Assembly: GCA_964572045.1 (NCBI GenBank)
Contig: CAZNEI010000002.1
Coordinates: 62,001 to 126,000, forward strand
Direction of reading: 5' to 3'
Source of the DNA: CBDCKR01 sp964572045
GTDB lineage: Bacteria; Gemmatimonadota; Gemmatimonadetes; Longimicrobiales; Gaopeijiaceae
DNA: 64,000 nt
Within the stretch, counting starts at the first letter, position 1. Each line of letters opens with the position of its first letter. Position numbers and translations under genes: made by a program. The notes below the pieces were generated by a model. That model did not search any database. It was not told the origin of the DNA and saw nothing but the letters and a program-made list of their open reading frames with translations. This document shows positions 58,501 through 64,000 of this stretch, in pieces.

Positions 58501-58646
58501 AGTTGGTGAGCCGCATCGACCGCCTGTCGGGCGACGTCGAGGACGTCGTCGCTCAGCTCACGCAGGACCAGCGTTCGCGGCGCGACTTCTACATGGAGAT
58601 GCTGGAGGTGCTGACAGGTGAAGCGGCGGAGGTGGAGGATCCATGA
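55557..58646 (+). CDS. Exported BNR/Asp-box (VPS10/sortilin-like) beta-propeller protein
   Basis: 1029 residues from GTG 55557; GGAGG lies 6 bases upstream. Signal peptide ends VVVQAQ. Nine or so Asp-box repeats (S/T-x-D-x-G-x-x-W) are visible, for example TSDNGITL, SSDGGETW, SSDGGQTW, SIDGGDTW, SEDRGETW, TTDRGDSW, SHDGGERW, SDDYGQSW and TMDGGAHW, spread over residues 70-750 as in two-propeller sortilin-like proteins. A Fn3-like beta region (about 800-900) and a helical, coiled-coil-like tail (about 925-1029) follow. No catalytic residues are obvious. Such proteins are common and abundant in Gemmatimonadota-like genomes, role unproved; surface binding or glycan processing are both suggested by fold relatives. 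Confidence 0.87.
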   Translation: MIQSLPYRKLRSAVRALAAPVVVAVLPVVVQAQVTTVQLDALRPRNIGPAVMSGRIVDLAVAESDPIKFYVASSTGGVYKTSDNGITLTPVFENEGTHSVGAIALHQRDTAIVWVGTGERANRQSTSWGDGVYRSSDGGETWTNMGLRDSRHIGRIALHPVDSDLVYVAAMGHLWGPNEERGVYRSSDGGQTWEPVLQVDENTGAVDVALDAEDPAILYAATYQRRRRPWGFYGGGPGSALHRSIDGGDTWERLTGPGIARGLPEGDLGRIGIAIYRNDPRIVYVSVEQGYRYNAATAYTERRAGIYRSEDRGETWEHMSDWNPRPMYASQITVDPSDDQRIYMVNSYSFSDDGGRTFTVPPQSLHGDDRFVWVNPSDSRHVMKADDGGLGISYDRGLSWLYITDLPVSQYYRVSVDMDRPYNVYGGLQDNGSWMGPSETYRQDGIVNSDWIRLGGGDGFINVADTTNNYIIYTESQYLTLSRYNLRTGERTAIRPGDPIGHIAGRRNWETWREVGTFEEQRLGDVMAPANWDGPFIISPHDVATLYAGTNVLWKTTDRGDSWESLGDLTTQVDRRTLPVMGEMPHDSTPSLDDGIPYYPTISAVAESPVRQGLIYAGTDDGRLHVSHDGGERWTDVAGRDVFDSDEPGASSFPGLPPGAWVSGIEPSRHDEGRVYVVWNNYRNDDYANYLYRSDDYGQSWTSITGDIPADRVLRTVREDVRNASVLFLGAEIGLYYTMDGGAHWTELRSGMPTLPFNDLVIHPRDNDLVLGTHGRGIWILDQINALQELSEDVVARTAHLFTVEPAVQIRRTGSAAHTGDLYYRGENPPLGAILDYWLGEEADAGSVEIAIEDPAGGVAATVPGTTREGMNRVVWDLRHQLDGAENSGRRGPFVVPGTYTARLAVAGTESVQRFAVREDPRLNVEQDTRAAWTATLLELADASARAGSELDRIEDALEDVPSEDTSARATKLRDLAREFGELVSRIDRLSGDVEDVVAQLTQDQRSRRDFYMEMLEVLTGEAAEVEDP

Positions 58647-58697
58647 TGTGACGCCGGACGGACTCCATGAAGCCGCGACCGTCGTGCGGGGATCGAC

Positions 58698-59243
58698 TCA
58701 GCGCACCCCGGACGTGTCGGCTGGGGCGGCGTTCGCTTCCAGATAAGCCGTCGCAAATTCCTCCACGGTGCCTTCGAGGGTCGCCTGAAGGGCCGCTCGG
58801 ACGGCGGCGGACCCCTCGACTCCGACCGCCGTCGTCCACCACGTGACGGCTTCGGGCAATGAAATCTGCGAGTCACGCGTCATCTGCGCCGCTTGCTGCA
58901 CTCTCACCGACACGGCGAACGCCACGGCATCCGACGCATCCACTCCCGTACCAGCTGCGCACTCGAAAGTGATCCTCAGCTCTGGCAGCCCAGGGTTCCT
59001 GAGCATCTCGCCTTCGGTGAGCAGGTCGACTTCGGATTCGACGAGGATCGCTTCGGCGTCGGCCTGGACCGACTGCCGCGTGGCTCCGACGCTCTCGCAC
59101 GCGGCGGCCACCTCGGCCCGCACGAACACCCCCCCGAGCTCTTCGAGCGTATAGCGATTCCAGATCGTATCCTGGGCCGCGACGTCGGTAGCGACGGCCC
59201 ACATGATCGCCGACCCGGTGACCGCACACAGGCACCGTCTCAT
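58698..59243 (-). CDS. Hypothetical exported protein
   Basis: 181 residues. Signal peptide ends DVAAQD. The mature part begins TIWNRYTLEELGGVFVRAEVAAACESVGATRQSVQADAEAILVESEV. It continues with a predicted beta strand LPELRITFECAAG, then helices. Two cysteines are present in the mature part and may form a disulphide. I recognise no family. It lies between the BNR protein (convergent) and the ankyrin gene upstream on the same strand (22-base gap), so it may be the last gene of the DUF1592/DUF1552/ankyrin set. Confidence 0.62.
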   Translation of the reverse strand: MRRCLCAVTGSAIMWAVATDVAAQDTIWNRYTLEELGGVFVRAEVAAACESVGATRQSVQADAEAILVESEVDLLTEGEMLRNPGLPELRITFECAAGTGVDASDAVAFAVSVRVQQAAQMTRDSQISLPEAVTWWTTAVGVEGSAAVRAALQATLEGTVEEFATAYLEANAAPADTSGVR

Positions 59244-59265
59244 CCCGTGGTCCCCCGCGCTCCCG

Positions 59266-61071
59266 TCACTCTTGGCCGCCCGCCCCCCCGCAGGTCCGGC
59301 ACTGGTGGTTGTTCTTCGATCCGAGCTTCTCCAGAAGCGCGATGGTGACGGGGTGCGGCTGCGCGCGCTGCTCGGGGCTGTTCGCGAGATCCGCCGTGGT
59401 CTGGCCCTTGCGGCTGATCAAGGTGACGTCCGCCCCCTGGCTCACGAGGTAGAGGATCGTCTCGTTGTCGCCCCTCGCGGCCGAATGGTGCACCGCGGTG
59501 TACCCGTCCATGTCGCGCAGGTTGGGATCGACACCGAGCTCGTCGACCAGATACTTGACGGCGGGAAGCCATCCGTCGGGCACGTGCCGATGCGTCTGCG
59601 CGACCCGGGACGTCCCGAAGCCCACTCCCGACGCGGCGTGCAGGGGGTGCACGGCCGGGCCGCCGTGGGGAACGGGCGGCAGTCCCGACGGGTCCAGGGA
59701 CTCCGATTCCTCGTCTTGCGGGTTGTTCGGGACATCGGGGTCCACACGCCTGGGACGCGGCAGATGGTAGGTCCAAATGTCCGGATTCGCACCGTTGTCG
59801 TGCAGGAGCCGCATCGCCTTCACATCGGCGGCGTAGGCCGCCCTCCAGAAGGGCGTCGCTCCGGCGAAGTCCACGCCCATCCGCCCCGCGTTGTAGGCCG
59901 CGTACCAAATGTGTGTGCTCGTTCGCTGGTCCGGATCCGCTCCGGCGTCGAGCAGGAGCTGCATCAGCTCGAGATAGGAGGTCTCCTGCTGGCGGAAGGC
60001 CTGGGGCTGCGGGTACCAGGTCCTGAGCGACCATTCGATGTTCAGCGTGGCGAAGAGCGGACCGGCCCCGTCGTCGCTCAAGAGGTTCGGGTCCGCGCCC
60101 CTCCCCAGGAACTCTCGGGCCAGGTCGTAGTTGCCATTTATGACCGCGACGAGGAGCGGGCTCGACTGGTCCCCGGTTGTCACCTGATCGATGTCGGCTC
60201 CCGACTCCAACAGCAGCCGCGCAGCCTCCCTGTGCCCCTCTCGGGCGGCGAAGTGGAGCGCGGTGAAGCCGCCCTGGAGGCCGATCTGCTCCACGGAGGA
60301 GAGAATCTTCGGGAACTTCTCCTCTTCGGGTTGGGCCGCTGAGGTCTCACGAGCGGGCGCGCGCGACGGATTGGCACCGCTCTGCTCATCCTCGGCCTCG
60401 GGGTCGGGATCCTCGGCCGCCTTGCGGACTCGAGCCCGGCGCTCCCTTTCGGCGTCGGCCTCTTCGGCGACCTTCACGTAGTCCTTGACAGCTGTGGTGG
60501 CCGCGAGGTCCGCGTCGAAACCGACGAGCGCCTCGATGGCCCGTACGGAGTTCCGCACGGCCGCGAACATCAGCGGCGTCCGGTCGGAGAAGGAGTCGGG
60601 AGCGTTCACGTTGGCGCCGTGCCTGGCCAGCGCCCCGATCACCGGCGCGGCGTCGGCCTCCGCGGCGAAGTGCAGGGCTGCGGCACCGGTCGTCGTATAG
60701 GCGTTCGGGTCGGCGCCCGCTTCGAGCAGCGCCTCGACGACGCCAACATGGCCGGCTCGGCTGGCGAGGTGGAGGGGCGTATAGCCGCCGACCCGGGTCA
60801 CGGGCTCCGGGGTGGCGCCGGCGTAGATCAGGATCCGGGCCAACTCGTGCTCGTCGTTCAGCGCGGCCCAGTGCAGCGCCGTGAGACCGTCCGCCTGGGC
60901 CGCGTTCGGATCCGCGCCCTGCTTGAGAAGCGTGCGAACCGCCTCGATGTCACCCTTCTCCGCCGCATCGGCCACGGGAGACTCATCGGCCGCGGCCCCC
61001 AACAGCACCGCGAGGCTGAGTGCCAACAGTGACGCCGAGCCGAGGCCCGTCCTCCTTCTTCCTACCGGCAT
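59266..61071 (-). CDS. Exported ankyrin-repeat protein
   Basis: 601 residues from ATG 61071; GGGAG lies 7 bases upstream. Signal peptide LLALSLAVLLGAAADE. About nine ankyrin units follow, such as GLTALHWAALNDEHELARILIYAGA, GYTPLHLASRAGHVGVVEALLEAGADPN, GAAALHFAAEADAAPVIGALARHGANVN, GFTALHFAAREGHREAARLLLESGADI and GYTAVHHSAARGDNETILYLVSQGADV. A charged linker at about 205-250 (ERERRARVRKAAEDPDPEAEDEQ) divides them into two blocks. A binding role outside the cytoplasm is likely. It is encoded 40 bases after the DUF1552 stop, a grouping seen in bacteria that also hold DUF1592 proteins. Confidence 0.9.
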   Translation of the reverse strand: MPVGRRRTGLGSASLLALSLAVLLGAAADESPVADAAEKGDIEAVRTLLKQGADPNAAQADGLTALHWAALNDEHELARILIYAGATPEPVTRVGGYTPLHLASRAGHVGVVEALLEAGADPNAYTTTGAAALHFAAEADAAPVIGALARHGANVNAPDSFSDRTPLMFAAVRNSVRAIEALVGFDADLAATTAVKDYVKVAEEADAERERRARVRKAAEDPDPEAEDEQSGANPSRAPARETSAAQPEEEKFPKILSSVEQIGLQGGFTALHFAAREGHREAARLLLESGADIDQVTTGDQSSPLLVAVINGNYDLAREFLGRGADPNLLSDDGAGPLFATLNIEWSLRTWYPQPQAFRQQETSYLELMQLLLDAGADPDQRTSTHIWYAAYNAGRMGVDFAGATPFWRAAYAADVKAMRLLHDNGANPDIWTYHLPRPRRVDPDVPNNPQDEESESLDPSGLPPVPHGGPAVHPLHAASGVGFGTSRVAQTHRHVPDGWLPAVKYLVDELGVDPNLRDMDGYTAVHHSAARGDNETILYLVSQGADVTLISRKGQTTADLANSPEQRAQPHPVTIALLEKLGSKNNHQCRTCGGAGGQE

Positions 61072-61111
61072 ATGATGCTCCCTCGGACAGGCGGCCCGCA
61101 CCGTCCGGTCC

Positions 61112-62500
61112 TCAGATGGTGAAGACCCCGTTGCTGTTCCCGAAGCTCTCGAGGTCTTCGACGCCCAGCTTGTGCAGCAGGTCGAGCATGGCATTGGCCA
61201 TCGGCGTGCCGATGGGTGCCTTGATGTGACGTCCGCCCTCAAGCGTGCCATTCGCTCCCCCCACCAGGAAGAGGGGGCAGCGGATGTGGTTGTGGAGGTT
61301 GCTGTCAGCCATGGCGGATCCGTACACGATCATGGTCTTGTCCAGCAGGTTCCCGTCGCCCTCCGTCGTGTTCTTCAGCTTCTCCAGGAAATAGGGCAGC
61401 ATGGAGACGTGGTAGGTGTTGATCGCGGCGAACTCGCGCACACGATCCTCGCGGCCGCCGTGGTGCGAGGCCGCGTGGAACGGAGTGCTGACGCCGCTCT
61501 CGGGATAGACCCTGGGGGACGCGTCGCGACCCATCTTCAGAGTGAAGACCCGGGTGGCGTTCGACATGAACGCGAGAACCTGCAGGTCGAACATCAGCTC
61601 CATATGCTCGCGGAAGTCGTCCGGAACCCCCACCGGGGCTTCGGGGATCTCGCGCTCCTCACCACTCTCGTTTTGCGCTTCGACTCGGTGGATGCGTTGC
61701 TCGAGCTCGCGGACGTTGTCCGTGTAGAGGTCGAGCCGGTGCCTGTCGGCAGGTCCGAGGGCATGCTTCAGGGCCGAGATCTCCTCGAGCATCCAATCGA
61801 GGATGCTCCGGTCGGTCCGCCTACGCTGGGCACGCTGCTCGGGCGTGCCGCCGGCCCCGAAGAGTACCTCGAAGACGGCCCGCGGGTCGCGCACCATCGG
61901 GAGCGGCTCCGTGGGCGAAGCCCAGCTGATCGTGTCGGTGTAGGCGCACGCGTACCCGTACGCGCAGCCGCCCGCCTGGTCCACGTTCTCGATGGAGAGC
62001 TGGATCGAGGGGATCGGCGTCTCCTGGCCGAGACTCTTGACGTAGATCTGATCCAACGAGGTGCCGATGAAGACGTCGGATCCCTCGGTCTGCTTCGGAT
62101 GCGCCTGAGTCAGGAACACCGCAGTGGTGCGGAAGTGGTCACCGCCGATCTCCTGCGCGGAGAACGCGTCGGCCATCCTCGCGTCGGTGTTGCTGATGAT
62201 CGTCAGGTAATCGCGGTACGGTTCAAGGGAAACGAGGCTTGTGGGAGAGAGGTCGAAGTCGCTTCCCGCGGCCTTCGGCGCCCAGAGGTTCAGGGACTCG
62301 CCGAGCTCGTTGCAGCCCGCGGCCCCATGCACCTGCTCGATGCACACCAGGCGGGCCCGCTCGACCGACTTCGCCGCCGCCGTCGACGCCCATGCCCGCC
62401 GCGCCGGAACCATCGCGTCGAGCAGCGGGAGGCCCATGAAGGTGCCCATCCCGCGCAGAAGGGTCCGTCGTGAGATGTGCTTTCCGGTGATAAACTCCAT
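61112..62500 (-). CDS. DUF1552 family Tat-exported protein
   Basis: 462 residues. Tat signal ISRRTLLRGMGTFMGLPLLDAM. The body matches DUF1552: LVCIEQVHGAAGCNE, RTTAVFLTQAHPKQTEGSDVFIGTSLDQIYVK, IQLSIENVDQAGGCAYGYACAYTDTISWASPT, LDWMLEEISALKHALGPADRHRLDLYTDNVRELEQRIHR, and HHGGREDRVREFAAINTYHVSMLPYFLEKL. Its function is unknown but it is nearly always beside a DUF1592 c-type cytochrome-like protein, as here (102-base gap). Probable periplasmic partner of that protein. Confidence 0.93.
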   Translation of the reverse strand: MEFITGKHISRRTLLRGMGTFMGLPLLDAMVPARRAWASTAAAKSVERARLVCIEQVHGAAGCNELGESLNLWAPKAAGSDFDLSPTSLVSLEPYRDYLTIISNTDARMADAFSAQEIGGDHFRTTAVFLTQAHPKQTEGSDVFIGTSLDQIYVKSLGQETPIPSIQLSIENVDQAGGCAYGYACAYTDTISWASPTEPLPMVRDPRAVFEVLFGAGGTPEQRAQRRRTDRSILDWMLEEISALKHALGPADRHRLDLYTDNVRELEQRIHRVEAQNESGEEREIPEAPVGVPDDFREHMELMFDLQVLAFMSNATRVFTLKMGRDASPRVYPESGVSTPFHAASHHGGREDRVREFAAINTYHVSMLPYFLEKLKNTTEGDGNLLDKTMIVYGSAMADSNLHNHIRCPLFLVGGANGTLEGGRHIKAPIGTPMANAMLDLLHKLGVEDLESFGNSNGVFTI

Positions 62501-62602
62501 CGATCCGACCTTGTCTTGAGTGTTCGTCCTTCAGACGGAAGTCACGGGTGCGTGGCCCCTCGCACACCTTGCGCGGCGCTTATCGCCACCGGCTGAGCCG
62601 CG

Positions 62603-64000
62603 CTACAAGCCCGCAGCGTCCGTCACCTGTTCCTCCACTAGCGTCGTGCGGAAGGCCGGACTCGTAACGACCCCCACTACGAACGATGAGAAGCGATATC
62701 CGTGCTCCGCAGCGTCGCGCGTAATCCTTCGCACCGTCGGCATATCGAAGTACTCGACGCGCCGGCCCAGCCCGTAGGCCATGAGGTTCGACGTGAAGAC
62801 TCGGTGGAAGACCTCGGGACGGCTCAAAAGGGCCGCCCGGAGGTCGGCCGGGCCGGCCAGCTGAGTGCCGTCGTAGAGCTCCCCGACCGGGTCGATCGGA
62901 TTGCCCTCGTCCCGAATCCGCCAGGCTCCGGTCACGTCGAAGTTCTCCAGCGCCAGGCCGATGGGGTCGATGACCTGATGGCATGCCATGCACACCGGAT
63001 TCGCGCGGTGCTGTTCCATCCGCTCCCGCACCGTGCGGAAGCGTCCGTCGTCGGCCCCGTCCGTCTCCTCGAAGGCCGGCACGTCGGGCGGAGGCGGTGG
63101 GGGGGGCGTGCCGATGAGGACCTCCAGGACCCATTTGCCGCGAAGCACCGGAGACGTGCGGCCGGCGTGAGACGTCATCGAGAGGATGCTCCCGTGCCCC
63201 AGCAGGCCGCGCCGTTTGTCATCGGGATAAGCGACCCTCTGGAACTCCGGCCCCGTGATCCCAGGAACGCCGTAGTGCCGGGCGAGTCGCTCGTTCACGA
63301 ACGTGTAGTCAGCCGTGAGAAGCTCAAGAACGCTCCGGTCCTCGCGGATGAGGTGCGCGAAGAGGAGCTCGGTCTCGCGGACCATCGCATCGGCGAGGGT
63401 GTCATCGAAGTACGGGTAGTCGAGGGCGTCCGGATGGAGCTGCTCCAGATCCTGGAGGCGGAGCCACTGCGCTCCGAAGCGCCGGGCGAGGGCCTCCTGA
63501 CCCCGCGGGTCCCTCAGCATGCGTCGGGTCTGGTGCTCCAGCTCGCGGGGGCTGGAAAGAGCCCCTCGCTCGGCCGCGTCCAGCAGCTCCGCATCGGGGG
63601 GAGCTCCCCAGAGAAAGAACGAGAGCCGGGAGGCCAGGTCGACATCGCTGATGGGAACGACCTCTCCGGAACGCGCCCCGGCGGGTCGCTCCTCCATGCG
63701 GAAGAGGAAGTGCGGGCTCGCCAGGATGGCCTGGAGCGCCGTGCGCACGCCGAGCTCGAAGTTGCCCTGCACCGCTCCGCGGTCGTAGAAGCCCATGAGG
63801 GCTCTGATGTCGGAGTGGCCGAGAGGGCGCCGGTATGCCTGAGCGCCCAGCCGCGTAAGGATGCTCTGGGCGCAGGGGTGCGCTTCCTCGGGCGACGTCG
63901 GACGGCAGGTGAACACCCGACGGCGGGTCGGCGTGTCCGAGACGCCCGTCACCTCGTAGGGCCCGAGGATCGTGAGCCGCTGCAGGTGCGGCAGCGTCGT
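62603..64000 (-). CDS. DUF1592-type protein (DUF1595/1592/1588/1585), N-terminus beyond window
   Basis: At least 465 residues are present. The frame is open to the window edge and still shows family sequence there (HLQRLTILGPYEVTGVSDTPTRRRVFTCRP), so the gene begins outside. Visible blocks in order: AQAYRRPLGHSDIRALMGFYD (DUF1595), ALQAILASPHFLFRMEERP and DLASRLSFFLWGAPPDAELLDAAERG (DUF1592), RRGLLGHGSILSMTSHAGRTSPVLRGKWVLEVLIGTPPPPPP (DUF1588), then a haem-type CMACH in ANPVCMACHQVIDPIGLALENFD and LMAYGLGRRVEYFD (DUF1585). The usual N-terminal haem domain should lie beyond 64000. Probably an exported c-haem protein of unknown reaction. Confidence 0.93.
   Translation of the reverse strand, partial: TTLPHLQRLTILGPYEVTGVSDTPTRRRVFTCRPTSPEEAHPCAQSILTRLGAQAYRRPLGHSDIRALMGFYDRGAVQGNFELGVRTALQAILASPHFLFRMEERPAGARSGEVVPISDVDLASRLSFFLWGAPPDAELLDAAERGALSSPRELEHQTRRMLRDPRGQEALARRFGAQWLRLQDLEQLHPDALDYPYFDDTLADAMVRETELLFAHLIREDRSVLELLTADYTFVNERLARHYGVPGITGPEFQRVAYPDDKRRGLLGHGSILSMTSHAGRTSPVLRGKWVLEVLIGTPPPPPPPDVPAFEETDGADDGRFRTVRERMEQHRANPVCMACHQVIDPIGLALENFDVTGAWRIRDEGNPIDPVGELYDGTQLAGPADLRAALLSRPEVFHRVFTSNLMAYGLGRRVEYFDMPTVRRITRDAAEHGYRFSSFVVGVVTSPAFRTTLVEEQVTDAAGL

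Overview
The window is high-GC DNA with short intergenic gaps, GTG/TTG starts mixed with ATG starts, and no phage, transposase, integrase or CRISPR sequence. Its 3' half is rich in exported lipoproteins and Tat substrates: M24 and M28 peptidases, a serine esterase, an amidohydrolase, a BNR/sortilin-type propeller, DUF1552/DUF1592 proteins and secreted SnoaL, DinB and cupin proteins. That mix is common in Gemmatimonadota and some Acidobacteriota, so I suspect an environmental bacterium of that kind. This is inference, since no marker gene other than one tRNA is present.

Left part (1-36 kb) is a large catabolic island. After tRNA-Asn, a leftward set (class III aminotransferase, two-subunit 3-oxoacid CoA-transferase, small lipoprotein) faces a rightward run of ten close-packed genes (4.4-15.6 kb). 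That run holds a 2Fe-2S/FAD oxidoreductase starting at CTG, a DAO-family oxidase, a complete sugar-type ABC importer, a DapA-family lyase, a LysA-type PLP enzyme and two SDRs. A leftward operon follows (15.6-21.3 kb): amidohydrolase, Fe/polyamine/thiamine-type ABC importer, SDR. The next rightward run (21.6-29.6 kb) has a second amidohydrolase, an MFS carrier, both halves of glycine dehydrogenase (GcvPA/GcvPB), an AcoX/NAD-kinase-like protein and a second 2Fe-2S/FAD oxidoreductase. It meets a second DAO oxidase tail to tail. A second DapA-family lyase, an Old Yellow Enzyme, an SDR and a CynX-type MFS carrier follow. A direct repeat of about 0.93 kb carrying a whole SDR gene lies at 15.5 and 35.1 kb.

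Read together, the island looks like an import and oxidation system for amino- or imino-acid-like compounds. Two HcnAB/HcnC-type (opine or D-hydroxyproline dehydrogenase-like) flavoenzyme pairs would oxidise the C-N bond. DapA-type lyases/deaminases, the aminotransferase, SDRs and CoA-transferase would process the carbon skeleton, and the glycine-dehydrogenase halves would handle a glycine-like product. The substrate cannot be named from sequence alone. No transcription regulator is encoded in the first 51 kb.

Right part (36-64 kb) is a looser series of mostly exported proteins: esterase, M24 and M28 peptidases, DinB protein, a sarcosine/dimethylglycine dehydrogenase-like flavoprotein, a two-repeat cupin, SnoaL proteins, an exported amidohydrolase, a Tat-exported flavoprotein, twin TetR regulators, an amidase with a C-terminal CHRD-like domain, a BNR-propeller protein, and an ankyrin/DUF1552/DUF1592 set cut by the window end. 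Gene-free stretches above 300 bases (283-927, 41908-42261, 46101-46478, 48483-48902, 50922-51493, 55102-55556) are described individually.
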